Shown here: piece by piece, positions 26,463-34,910 of the stretch
Position numbering within the stretch: the first letter of the stretch is position 1
Layout of the letters: each line of letters begins with the position of its first letter
Source: Actinobaculum suis
GTDB lineage: Bacteria; Actinomycetota; Actinomycetes; Actinomycetales; Actinomycetaceae
Length of the DNA: 64,000 bases
Reading direction: 5' to 3'
Assembly (NCBI RefSeq): GCF_900102025.1
Contig: NZ_FNAU01000003.1
Span: 1-64,000 of the forward strand
The notes under the pieces: generated by a model
Told to the model about the DNA's origin: nothing
The model's input: the letters and a program-made list of their open reading frames with translations, nothing else
Databases searched by the model: none
Position numbers and translations under genes: made by a program

Positions 26463-28315
26463 TATTTCTCCTCACCCGGGGTTTGGCCCGTGCCGGCGGC
26501 GTCGATGCGCAGCAACGGCTGGTAGGCCGCAACATTTTGCCCGGCTTCCACCTTCACTTCCGTGATCGTCCCGCTGCACGGGGCGTTCACGTAGCTTTCC
26601 ATCTTCATTGATTCGAGAACGACCAACAGATCGCCTTCGGAAACTTCATCCCCGGGCTTTACCACGCACCGCACCACGATTGCCTGAATCGGCGAATTTA
26701 CCGTGCCTTGTGCGTCCATGAGCTGGGCGTTTGTGGCCAACGCGGAACGCGCTGCCGAAGTTGCGCGCCGCGGTTGCAAAGCTCGGCGAGCCGCATTCCC
26801 ACCCGTGCGTACCAGCGAAGTGGGCAGGGAAAGGCGCATGCGCCGGCCATTTACCTCGATCACAAAACTGTGGAGTTCTTCAAGTTCTCCGCTATTTTCT
26901 GTGCCGGGCGCAGTGGCTGGTGTGCCTTGCCCCATAACACCGGTTTCAGGGCCGGCGCCTGCCGGGCCCGTTTCTTCTGCGGCCGAAGCTTGGTAGTTCG
27001 GCAATACCGTATCTTCAAACCAGCGCGTGGAAGGTACGTGCGGGCTAAATTCCGGCATCCCGATAACGGCGTCGTACATGGCGAGCGGGGTGGCGATACC
27101 GGAGATCTCGACCTCGGAAATCACGCGATGGGAGCGGGCAATGGCTTGCTCGCGGTCCGGGGCGGTAACAATCAGCTTGGCGAGCATGGGATCGAAACCG
27201 GCGCCAATCACATCGCCTTCTTCGATTCCGGATTCCACGCGCACGCCGTGCCCGGCCGGCCACCGCAGTTTTTTGATCGTCCCGGTGGTGGGAACCATGC
27301 CGGTGGCCGGATCTTCGCAAGTGATACGGAATTCGAAGGAGTGGGCGCGCGGGGCAGGGACCGGAGTGAGCCGGTGCCCGGCGGCGATGCGGATTTGTTC
27401 GCGCACCAGATCAATCCCGGTAACTTCTTCCGAAACGGTGTGTTCTACTTGCAGGCGCGGATTGACTTCGAGGAAATTTACGCGGCCGTCTGGTTCTACC
27501 AAAAATTCGCAGGTGCCCAGGCCTACGAAGTCGACGGCGTCGAACAGGCGGCGCGACCATTCGCGAATAATAGCTTCGGATTTGCCGGGCATGGCCGGGG
27601 CCGGGGCTTCTTCAATTAGCTTTTGGTTTCTTCTTTGCACCGAACAATCGCGGGTGGAGATTACTTCGAAATTGCCGTGCGAATCGCGTGCCGATTGAGA
27701 CTCAATATGGCGGGCGCTGCGGATAAACCGTTCTACGAAGAATTGGCCTAGGTCGTCGCCGTGAATAGCGAAGAAGCGGTCTAGATCGGCCGGGCTTTCG
27801 TGCACGGTAATTCCGCGCCCGCCCCCGCCGTCGGTCTGTTTGGTGACGATCGGGAAACCGAAACGCGCTACGAATTCGTCTACGGCCGCGCGGCTGGAAA
27901 CCGGTTCGGAGATACCGGGTACCGGAGAAACGCCTACCGATTCGGCGAGCCGGCGCGCCTGGATTTTATCGCCCAAGCGAGCCAAAGCCGAGGGGCTGGG
28001 GCCAATCCAGCGTAACCCCGCGTCCATTACGGCTTGCGCAAAATCTGGGGATTCGGAAAGGAAACCATAGCCCGGGTGTATGGCATCGGCATGGGAACGC
28101 AGAGCCACGTCAATAATTTTTTGCGCGTTCATATAGGTTTCCGCGTATGTGGTGCCGTGCAGGGCATACGCGGAATCTGCCATATCCGTGAACCGGGCTT
28201 CCCGATCCGCATCGGCATAGACAGCTACCGATTTAATTCCCATATCTTTCGCTGTGCGAATCACGCGTTCGGCGATTTCCGAACGGTTCGCTACAAGAAT
28301 TTTTTCAATTTTCAC
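26462..28315 (-). CDS. accA: acyl-CoA carboxylase alpha subunit (biotin carboxylase + BCCP)
   Basis: The fused subunit carboxylates biotin with ATP and bicarbonate. The biotin carboxylase part begins KILVANRSEIAERVIRTAKD, has the ATP-grasp glycine loop TKQTDGGGGRGITV near residue 165 and FLEVNPRLQVEHTVSEEVTG. The C-terminal BCCP carries the biotinyl Lys in LESMKMESYV near 571. A Gly/Pro/Thr/Glu-rich linker (about 437-475) joins them. The GTG start overlaps the birA stop by three bases (GTGA). A longer frame reaching 28480 was rejected because it lies inside birA and encodes an Arg-rich stretch. Confidence 0.93.
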   Translation of the reverse strand: MKIEKILVANRSEIAERVIRTAKDMGIKSVAVYADADREARFTDMADSAYALHGTTYAETYMNAQKIIDVALRSHADAIHPGYGFLSESPDFAQAVMDAGLRWIGPSPSALARLGDKIQARRLAESVGVSPVPGISEPVSSRAAVDEFVARFGFPIVTKQTDGGGGRGITVHESPADLDRFFAIHGDDLGQFFVERFIRSARHIESQSARDSHGNFEVISTRDCSVQRRNQKLIEEAPAPAMPGKSEAIIREWSRRLFDAVDFVGLGTCEFLVEPDGRVNFLEVNPRLQVEHTVSEEVTGIDLVREQIRIAAGHRLTPVPAPRAHSFEFRITCEDPATGMVPTTGTIKKLRWPAGHGVRVESGIEEGDVIGAGFDPMLAKLIVTAPDREQAIARSHRVISEVEISGIATPLAMYDAVIGMPEFSPHVPSTRWFEDTVLPNYQASAAEETGPAGAGPETGVMGQGTPATAPGTENSGELEELHSFVIEVNGRRMRLSLPTSLVRTGGNAARRALQPRRATSAARSALATNAQLMDAQGTVNSPIQAIVVRCVVKPGDEVSEGDLLVVLESMKMESYVNAPCSGTITEVKVEAGQNVAAYQPLLRIDAAGTGQTPGEEK

Positions 28316-29130
28316 CGAATTATGCCCTCTATCATCGAAACTTCGCCCGCCGTAACGGTGACCAGTCCGTTTTCTGTTTCTAGAACGATTCCGCCGTTTT
28401 CTGTGACTTCTACGCCGCGGCCGCATACCGGTTCGGCGCGTGGCCGGTTGACCACCACACCTTCCCGCAAGGTTTCGCAATATTGATTGATCTCTGCGAG
28501 CAAGCCGGATTGCCGCGCGCTACCTGTTTCTTCTAGTTGTACGAGCCGGGCTAGCAGGCCTGCCAGATAGGCGGCCGCAAGTTCATCCCGGCTGGGAACC
28601 GGGAGGTTTTCTGCCACCACCGAAGTGGAAACCGGGGTAGGCAGGTTAGCGGGTGCGATCTGCAAGTTAATGCCTGCCCCTACCACGGTGCCGATCCGGC
28701 CGGGTTTTTCCCCGGCGATTTCTCCGAGGATGCCCCCAAGTTTGCGTGGCGCTCCCGGGTGGAGCACCAAGTCATTAGGCCAGGAAATAAGGGCCGGGAT
28801 GCCCAACTGGGCCAAGGCTTGGCGGGCCGCGGCTGCAGCGGCCAAAGTAAGCCAGCCGATTTGGGTGCGCAAAGATTCACTTACTTCGAGCACAATCGAA
28901 ATTAGAAGCGAAGAGCCAGGCGCAGAATACCAGTGCCGGCCTACCCGGCCGCGGCCTGCGGATTGATCATCAGCGATAAGCACGCAGCCATGTTCTACTT
29001 CCCCGGCTTGCCATAGCGCCACAAGATCGTCTTGTGTGCTTCCCGTGCGCTCCACGTGTAATACACACGGCGAAATCTGCGCGAGCTGTGGAAACTGCGC
29101 TGCTGCTTCCTGCAGTGGTTTCTCCTTCAC
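28312..29130 (-). CDS. birA: biotin--[acetyl-CoA-carboxylase] ligase
   Basis: BirA attaches biotin to the BCCP lysine, here encoded by the overlapping accBC gene. The catalytic core shows SAGRGRVGRHWYSAPGSSLL (the GRGR biotinyl-AMP loop) and ISWPNDLVLHPGAPRKLGGILGE. There is no N-terminal HTH, so this is a group I ligase without repressor function. The start is GTG with GGAGGGG upstream. The leader is unusual: four 28-bp repeats, then the TTACG/CGTAA elements and a 34-bp palindrome further up. Confidence 0.93.
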   Translation of the reverse strand: MKEKPLQEAAAQFPQLAQISPCVLHVERTGSTQDDLVALWQAGEVEHGCVLIADDQSAGRGRVGRHWYSAPGSSLLISIVLEVSESLRTQIGWLTLAAAAAARQALAQLGIPALISWPNDLVLHPGAPRKLGGILGEIAGEKPGRIGTVVGAGINLQIAPANLPTPVSTSVVAENLPVPSRDELAAAYLAGLLARLVQLEETGSARQSGLLAEINQYCETLREGVVVNRPRAEPVCGRGVEVTENGGIVLETENGLVTVTAGEVSMIEGIIR

Positions 29131-29193
29131 CGGCCCCTCCTTCCTAGTGGCTCCGCTTCCTATTGGCTCCTACTATCCAGTTTTCCTAGCTAG

Positions 29194-29305
29194 TTGGTTT
29201 CCGAGCTGGCTTCCCAGCCGGTTGACTTCCGAGCTGGCTTCCCAGCCGGTTGACTTCCGAGCTGGTTGCCCAGCCGGTTGGTTTCCGGGCAGGTTTCCCA
29301 GCCGG
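29194..29305. repeat. 4 x 28-bp tandem repeat in the birA leader
   Basis: Four consecutive 28-bp units (29194, 29222, 29250 and 29278), each ending CCCAGCCGG, are followed by a partial fifth. The sequence matches at most positions. The array lies within about 65-175 bp of the birA start. Confidence 0.9.
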
Positions 29306-29404
29306 TTGGCTTCCGAGCTGGCGGGTTGGGCTCCGGCTGGAAGCCGGCCGAATTTCGCGCTGTTTAGCCATGCACGCCCGCCGCCACCTACACCAAGTTA
29401 CTCG

Positions 29405-29428
29405 ACCGTAACTTTACGCAACCGTAAC
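29405..29428. promoter_or_regulatory. direct ACCGTAAC repeats with an internal TTACG/CGTAA inverted repeat
   Basis: ACCGTAAC occurs at 29405-29412 and 29421-29428. Between them TTACG (29414-29418) and CGTAA (29423-29427) form a dyad with a 4-nt spacer. The same TTACG/CGTAA pair is the core of the 34-bp palindrome 58 bp further upstream of birA, so both may bind one regulator. Confidence 0.35.
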
Positions 29429-29485
29429 CTAAGATTTTGGGGCGAACACGGACCCTTGCCTTATTTGTGACAGATATCGCCACTC

Positions 29486-29519
29486 GTTCATTTTTACGAC
29501 GCGCGTCGTAAAAATGAAC
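29486..29519. promoter_or_regulatory. 34-bp perfect palindrome
   Basis: GTTCATTTTTACGACGC is followed directly by its exact reverse complement with no spacer. It lies 356 bp upstream of birA in a gene-free region. A high-affinity operator is the leading idea; a cruciform-forming or mobile-element site is possible. Confidence 0.6.
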
Positions 29520-29682
29520 ATTCCCCACCTTTTGCCCACATCTCGCCATTTCCGGATTACCGGGAGCCCGGCCGGAAGGCTTTCCGGGCAATGTTCATGA
29601 AAAACGAGAAACGCACCGCATCCGCGCGATGCTTACATACTTCGTGAGGCCCACTACCGCCCGCATTGTTGTTTATTACCTA

Positions 29683-29738
29683 TTTTCCGGGCGGCCAGGT
29701 TTACAACACATTTCCCGGGCGGCCAGGTTTACAAAAAA
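29683..29738. repeat. 2 x 28-bp tandem repeat plus partial third unit
   Basis: Units at 29683-29710 and 29711-29738 share CCGGGCGGCCAGGTTTACAA; a third partial unit starts at 29739 (TTCCCGGGCAGCAAGG). Confidence 0.8.
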
Positions 29739-29779
29739 TTTCCCGGGCAGCAAGGCAGACGCGCTTCTATCACAAATAA

Positions 29780-29836
29780 GGGCGGCGCCTCCCCTATGTT
29801 TTCTTGACAGTTTCCTGCCACAAGGAGGCGCCGCCC
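29780..29836. other. 13-bp inverted repeat with 31-nt loop
   Basis: GGGCGGCGCCTCC (29780-29792) pairs perfectly with 29824-29836. No flanking gene needs a terminator here and no T-run follows. It could be a structured RNA or a remnant of a lost gene. Confidence 0.4.
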
Positions 29837-30080
29837 GCCACGCTAAGCACGCGGCACCGTACCTAGCGCGTTCCACATAGTACACAGCACCGCCCGCGCA
29901 GATGGCAATGTGCCCAGTTCAGCGTGCTATATACACATTTGCGACACCCTGTAAAGCATCCCGCAGTTTTTACTGTTTTTTTTCACCGGGCGCGCGGATT
30001 CTCACCGCGCGTGCCAAAGCTAGAAAACCCGTACAGAACCCCGCTAAGCCCTGCCAAGCCAAGAAAACCTGGTCGAAACC

Positions 30081-30124
30081 AAAAAAAATGGGCCGCCACT
30101 CGGCAGTTACCGAACAGCGACCCA
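30081..30124 (-). terminator. rho-independent terminator of the GH3 gene
   Basis: On the minus strand TGGGTCGC pairs with GCGGCCCA (one G-U wobble), with an additional TCGG/CCGA inner stem, followed directly by eight T. Confidence 0.8.
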
Positions 30125-30183
30125 CTTACTGGTTTCTATCTAGCTGCTGATTGGCTAGCTGCTAACTGGCAGCCGGCAGCGTT

Positions 30184-32316
30184 TTACAAAATGATTTCTG
30201 CGCCGAAGGGCGTGTGCTCCGAGGAGTTGCCGATCATAATGCCGATCGGTTCACCTTCGGGAACCACGAAGCTCTTTTCTGCCGGATCCCACACTCCCAG
30301 CGGGTGGTTGGAAGCGGCGAGATCGATGGTGATGGTTTCGCGGCGGCTTTCGCCCGGCTGCAGGTTCACGCGTTTGAAGCCCACGAGGCGCTTGGGTGGC
30401 TGGTCCTTGCCCGGGATTGCCGCGTATACCTGCACCACTTCGGCACCTTCGCGTTCGCCCGTGTTTTCGAGCAGGAACTGCACGGTTACTTGGCCGCACG
30501 CATCCCTCCCGCCCCGCACACCGGCCGCATTAACATCCACATCGTCAAGTTCGAAGGTGGTGTAAGACAGACCGAAACCGAAGGGGAAGGCGGGCTTGAC
30601 GCCCTGTGCTTGGTACCACCGGTAGCCGATTTGGCGGCCTTCCGTGTAGCGGATTACCGGGTAGCCACCTGCTTCCACAACGCCCGGGTAGCGTTCCGGA
30701 TGGCCGTGGTAAATCGTGTGTTCTTCCCGTTCGGGGTAGGTCATCGGGAGCTTGGCCGAAGGATTGACCTTCCCGAAGAGCACATCGGCTACCGCGTGGC
30801 CATCTTCTTGGCCCTGGTTAAAGGCTTCGAGGATTGCCGGCACTTGGCGCCGCCACGGGGTGAGCACCGGATCGCCGTCCTTGAGCACGAGTACCGTGCG
30901 CGGGTTTACGCCAAGTACCGCGAAAAGCATTTCGTCTTGGCGTAGCGGCAAGCTCAAGCTGCTTTGGTCGCCACCTTCGGTGGTTTCCAGGCCCGCCATA
31001 ACGACGACGGTATCCGCCCCGGCCGCGGCTTGCTTAGCCTCTTCCAGGTTGGACATGTCGGCTGCCACCACGAAGGATTCCACGGTGGCGCTGCCACCCA
31101 GTTCGGCAATAACATCTTCCATGCCGGGTACCGGCGGGACTTCGTAGAGCGGAACCACCTGCGAAGAACCACCGCCGCAGTTGGCAATATGGTTCACGTA
31201 TTTATCCACACCCAGGATGAGGATCTTGCCTTCGGGGGCCAGTGGCAACAGTGGCTGGCCGGCAACGGCGTCGTTCTTCAGGAGGGTGATAACCCGGCCG
31301 GCGGCGCGCCGCGCGAAACGACCCCCGATTTCCGGATCGATCTTTCCGACCTGGCGCGGCTTATCGAACATCCCCAGCGCGAACATTACGCGGTAGCGGC
31401 GCACCAAAGCCCGGTCAATCGTTTCGATTTCCAGGATGCGTTCCTTGAGCATACGTTGCAGGGCTGCGGCGTTGTACCACTTGTTATCGGGCATTTCGTG
31501 ATCCATACCGGCATTCAGGCCGCCGGCGGTAGAACGCGTGGCCCAAAAATCAGACTGTACGTATCCTTCAAAGCCCCACTGTTCGCGCAGCACCCCGGTG
31601 AGCAATTCGAAACTATCGGTCACATACGTACCGTTGAAACGCTGGTAGGAGGCCATAATCGAAGCGGCATGACCGTCCTTGACGCACATTTCGAAGGGGA
31701 GCAAATAGATTTCGTGGGCAACGGCTTCGTCCACGCGCACGTCGTAGCGGAAACGTTCCTTTTCCTGATCGTTGAATACGAAGTGCTTGGGCATGGCAAT
31801 TACTTCATTAGCCTGAATACCCTTGGTTACTTCCACGCCCATAGCTCCGGTGAGATAGGGATCTTCGGAGAAGTATTCGAAGTTGCGCCCGCCGATCGGC
31901 ACGCGGTTCATGGTCACGCCCGGGGCTTCCAGCACATGCTGGGCTAGCGTGTGAGCTTCGCGGCCCATGGTGTCGCCGTATTCATAGGCAATTTCCGGAT
32001 CGAATGTAGCGGCAATACCCATCGAAGAGGGCATAGCGGTGGCCGGCGGTGAGGGCTGGCCATCACCCATCCCAACGCCTACCGGGCCGTTAGTAACCGC
32101 GAAATACGGAATCCCGAGCTCTTCTATACCGTCTACATGCCGCAAAATCTCAATCTGGTTGAGATCCGCATCCGGATCGGTCATATCCAGATCGTAAATA
32201 TCTAGCGTCGGAGTGCTACCGCCCAGCTGTTGCGCTTTTTGTTCGAGAGTCATGGCGGCCACGAGAGCTTTTGCGCGCTCATCGGGCGTCTTTGTGGTAT
32301 CCATCCACTCGTGCAT
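30184..32316 (-). CDS. glycoside hydrolase family 3 (beta-glucosidase-like)
   Basis: This 710-residue protein has the GH3 N-domain, C-domain and C-terminal fibronectin-III-like domain (FGFGLSYTTFELDDV). The nucleophile Asp lies in GYVQSDFWATRSTAGGLNAG near residue 255, and a candidate acid/base Glu in METTEGGDQSSLSLP near 450. KHFVFNDQEKERF is the substrate-binding KH motif. There is no signal peptide, so it acts on imported oligosaccharides or glucosides in the cytoplasm. GGAGAGG precedes the ATG; a second ATG four codons in is also possible. Exact glycoside specificity (glucose, xylose or N-acetylglucosamine) cannot be read. Confidence 0.87.
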   Translation of the reverse strand: MHEWMDTTKTPDERAKALVAAMTLEQKAQQLGGSTPTLDIYDLDMTDPDADLNQIEILRHVDGIEELGIPYFAVTNGPVGVGMGDGQPSPPATAMPSSMGIAATFDPEIAYEYGDTMGREAHTLAQHVLEAPGVTMNRVPIGGRNFEYFSEDPYLTGAMGVEVTKGIQANEVIAMPKHFVFNDQEKERFRYDVRVDEAVAHEIYLLPFEMCVKDGHAASIMASYQRFNGTYVTDSFELLTGVLREQWGFEGYVQSDFWATRSTAGGLNAGMDHEMPDNKWYNAAALQRMLKERILEIETIDRALVRRYRVMFALGMFDKPRQVGKIDPEIGGRFARRAAGRVITLLKNDAVAGQPLLPLAPEGKILILGVDKYVNHIANCGGGSSQVVPLYEVPPVPGMEDVIAELGGSATVESFVVAADMSNLEEAKQAAAGADTVVVMAGLETTEGGDQSSLSLPLRQDEMLFAVLGVNPRTVLVLKDGDPVLTPWRRQVPAILEAFNQGQEDGHAVADVLFGKVNPSAKLPMTYPEREEHTIYHGHPERYPGVVEAGGYPVIRYTEGRQIGYRWYQAQGVKPAFPFGFGLSYTTFELDDVDVNAAGVRGGRDACGQVTVQFLLENTGEREGAEVVQVYAAIPGKDQPPKRLVGFKRVNLQPGESRRETITIDLAASNHPLGVWDPAEKSFVVPEGEPIGIMIGNSSEHTPFGAEIIL

Positions 32317-32752
32317 GTTTATTCCTCTCCGTTATTGAGGCTTCGCCGTTGAAAACATCCGTTTCACCGTCGAATAACCGAAGCTTTCGGGTGCTTTCCA
32401 TTATCGCCCCCAGCGGGCATTGTGGCTAGGGACACACGGTACGCGGTCTTTTGTGAGCACGCGCGTTTCGGTATTGCGCTTACCCCGGCCCACCCCGGCC
32501 CGCCCCGGCCCGCCCCAGCTCTGCCTTCTACCCTTGCCCCGCCCCGGCCCGGTTTCACCCCGCCACCTCCCCCGCGCGCAAGGCGGGTGAGCTTTCTCGC
32601 ACGGCTAGCGCACGAGACTAGCAGCAAGAATGAATGATTATCCGCTATAGTGCATTTTTAACGCATGCCGGATGGGGTACTTGCAGGGCATATAACCCAT
32701 TATTCCGGCAGGCAGATAATTCCGGCCGGCGAATATACACAGGGAGGGAACA
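32317..32752. other. divergent intergenic region, GH3 gene and ABC importer
   Basis: TGAAAACATCCGTTTCA (32350-32366), a TGAAA/TTTCA dyad with a 7-nt spacer, lies about 35 bp upstream of the GH3 start and could be a LacI-type operator. From about 32480 to 32520 there are CCCCGGCCCG decamer-like repeats. A TATAGT -10-like box is at 32646-32651, and ATTATTCCGGC / ATAATTCCGGC direct repeats lie just before the binding-protein gene. Confidence 0.35.
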
Positions 32753-33661
32753 GTGAATCGCACCCCAGCTCGGGTTGCTATGGCGGCGCTCGTATGTTTT
32801 GGCCTAAGCGCCTGTACGCCCGCGGTTAGCGCTTTCGATAATGATCCCGGGGAAACCGGATACGACGTTTCGCATATAGAAGCGGTCCCGGAAATTGCCG
32901 CGCAAGTTCCGGAAAATATTCGCGCGCGCGGGGTGCTACGAAACGGAGCTTCCACGAACTGGCCCCCGCTCGAATACCGCAAATCTGACGGCCAAACCCC
33001 CACCGGGTACGAAATCGACCTGACCCGGGCACTCGCGAAAGTAATGGGCTTGCGCGATGGCACCACCCAGCACACGGAATTCGATGCGCTCCTGCCACAA
33101 ATCGGAACCAAGTTCGACGTCGGACTTTCGGGCTTTACGGTAACCAAAGAGCGCTTGCAATCTTTCAATATGATCGCCTATTCGCAAGCGGGGACTTCGT
33201 GGGCGGTGGCAGCTGGTAATCCGGCCGCGTTCACGCCGGAAGATCCGTGTGGCTTCACCATCGGCGTGCAAACTGGCACTTCGCAATATGACTTCTTGAA
33301 GGAAACCAGTGCCCAGTGCGCTGCGGAAGGCAAGCCGGAAATCACGATCATGCCGATGCAAAGCCAAGCGCAAATCTCGGTGAAGGTTGCTTCCGGCCAA
33401 TACGATGCCACCTTGGCCGATTCGCCGGTAATCGGATATTCGGTAGTTCGCACCGAAGGCAAACTGGAACATATTGGCGAGGAATTTGATTCGGCCCCGC
33501 AAGCCGTCGTCGTTCCCCTAGATGATCCGGAATTAGCCCAGGCCGTGGAAGACGCCCTCAACTACCTCATCGATACCGGTGAACTCGAAAAGATTCTTTC
33601 CTATTACGGGGCCAGCGGAATTGCGCTACCCCACGCCACTTTGAACCCGGAGGTCAACTAA
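32753..33661 (+). CDS. amino-acid ABC transporter substrate-binding lipoprotein
   Basis: This family-3 solute-binding protein has a lipoprotein signal peptide with lipobox LSAC (Cys at residue 21). The mature part has the expected start GVLRNGASTNWPPLEYRKSD, the signature GYEIDLTRALAKVMGL, and DVGLSGFTVTKERLQSF. It would capture a polar amino acid outside the membrane for the permease and ATPase encoded next. The start is GTG with GGGAGG upstream. The stop overlaps the permease ATG (TAATG). The ligand is not determinable. Confidence 0.9.
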   Translation: MNRTPARVAMAALVCFGLSACTPAVSAFDNDPGETGYDVSHIEAVPEIAAQVPENIRARGVLRNGASTNWPPLEYRKSDGQTPTGYEIDLTRALAKVMGLRDGTTQHTEFDALLPQIGTKFDVGLSGFTVTKERLQSFNMIAYSQAGTSWAVAAGNPAAFTPEDPCGFTIGVQTGTSQYDFLKETSAQCAAEGKPEITIMPMQSQAQISVKVASGQYDATLADSPVIGYSVVRTEGKLEHIGEEFDSAPQAVVVPLDDPELAQAVEDALNYLIDTGELEKILSYYGASGIALPHATLNPEVN

Positions 33662-34842
33662 TGCACACCACCGACTCACAAGAAACCAATTCCGCGCTTT
33701 CCGCGCCCGCCGCGGCGAACGGCAAAGCAAACGCCGGCGCGAACAGCACGGTAGCGGCTACCGCGAGCGCCGGAGCGGCCACCGCGAGCGCAGGAGCGGC
33801 CACCGCGAGCGCAGGAGCGGCCACCGCGAGCGCAGGAGCGGCCACCGCGAGCGCAGGAGCGGCCAGTAAACCGGATCTTATTCATCCGCAGTCGCACCTA
33901 AAGATTTCGAATATTGTGCTGGGCGTGGTGATCGCGATTTTGGCGGCCATGCTGGTTTCGGCGCTGGTGGGAAATGAGGCTTTCCGTTGGGATCTCGTCT
34001 TTTCTTACCTGTTCGATAAGCGGATTTTGCGCGGGGTGCTGTTCACGATTTTGCTGACGGTGGGCGCGATGGTCATCGGCATTATTTTGGCGCTTACGAT
34101 GGCGCTGTGGCGCCAGTCCACAAATCCGCTTTTGCGCGGGGTGGCCTGGGTGTATATCTGGTTCTTCCGGGGTACGCCTATTTATACCCAGCTGATTTTC
34201 TGGGGTTTGCTGCCCTCGCTGTATTCCACTTTTTCGCTGGGAATTCCCTTCGGTCCAGAGTTTATTACTTTCGAAACCAGCCAGGTTTTCACGCCGCTGG
34301 TTTCTGCGCTGCTGGGCCTGGGGCTCAATGAGGGTGCTTATCTAGCGGAGATTATTCGTACCGGTTTCCAGTCCATCGACCCGGGCCAGCGGGAAGCCGC
34401 GCTCGCTTTGGGGATGACTCCGCGCACGATTACCAGGCGGATTATTTTCCCGCAAGCTATGCGTATTATTATTCCGCCCACCGGAAATGAAACGATTTCC
34501 ATGCTCAAAACCACTTCCCTGGTGGTCGCGGTGCCTTTCACTTTGGAGCTTACGTTTACGACGACGGACCTGGGCTCGCAAACCTATTTGCCGATTCCTT
34601 TCCTGATGGTGGCCGCCATTTGGTATTTGGCTATTACCTCGGTACTCATGGTGGGGCAAGCGCGTTTGGAACGACATTTCGGACGCGGGCACAACCCGCG
34701 CGCCAACGCCGCGAAAGCTGCCGGTACTGGCGGTGAGCCGGAAAATGGTGCTGGCCTGGCTAGCGGTGGGCCGGGCACTGGCAAAGGCCGGGCCGGGGCG
34801 GCCACGGCGCGCGGTACCCAATTTTTGGATGTAACGCCCTAG
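33661..34842 (+). CDS. amino-acid ABC transporter permease with repeat-bearing N-terminus
   Basis: This HisM/GlnP-type permease has about five membrane helices from residue 85 on and the EAA loop that contacts the ATPase ([20 protein letters not shown], near residue 244). The cytoplasmic N-terminus has five copies of ATASAGA, encoded by perfect or near-perfect 21-bp DNA repeats. The C-terminal tail (after [11 protein letters not shown]-like sequence) is Gly/Ala-rich and also low-complexity. Typical family members lack both extensions. It is translationally coupled to the binding-protein gene. Confidence 0.9.
   Translation: MHTTDSQETNSALSAPAAANGKANAGANSTVAATASAGAATASAGAATASAGAATASAGAATASAGAASKPDLIHPQSHLKISNIVLGVVIAILAAMLVSALVGNEAFRWDLVFSYLFDKRILRGVLFTILLTVGAMVIGIILALTMALWRQSTNPLLRGVAWVYIWFFRGTPIYTQLIFWGLLPSLYSTFSLGIPFGPEFITFETSQVFTPLVSALLGLGLNEGAYLAEIIRTGFQSIDPGQREAALALGMTPRTITRRIIFPQAMRIIIPPTGNETISMLKTTSLVVAVPFTLELTFTTTDLGSQTYLPIPFLMVAAIWYLAITSVLMVGQARLERHFGRGHNPRANAAKAAGTGGEPENGAGLASGGPGTGKGRAGAATARGTQFLDVTP
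33754..33858. repeat. 5 x 21-bp tandem repeat inside the permease gene
   Basis: Five contiguous 21-bp units (GCGGCCACCGCGAGCGCAGG plus A) encode ATASAGA repeats. Units 2-5 are identical; unit 1 differs at two bases. The identity suggests recent expansion. Confidence 0.95.
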
Positions 34843-34910
34843 GCGCGGCGCGGACCGCTGAGCTACCACACATAGTTACGAATTTTTATAGAACGGCATA
34901 CATAAGAACG

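Larger units (their letters stand above)
29131..30183. other. 1.05-kb gene-free region with repeats and palindromes
   Basis: No convincing gene was found. The region holds two arrays with a 28-bp period, a 34-bp perfect palindrome, an ACCGTAAC direct repeat, a 13-bp inverted repeat with a 31-nt loop (29780-29836), and the terminator of the GH3 gene. A CGCGCGG/CCGCGCG hairpin at 29991-30011 is also present. Confidence 0.65.

Noticed and set aside
28316-28480. N-terminal extension of the carboxylase alpha subunit
   Set aside because: It lies inside birA in another frame, is Arg-rich, and the GTG at 28315 begins exactly at the conserved KILVANR segment.
29194-29738. 28-bp repeat arrays as a possible CRISPR
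   Set aside because: Units are directly contiguous with no unique spacers, and no cas genes are present.
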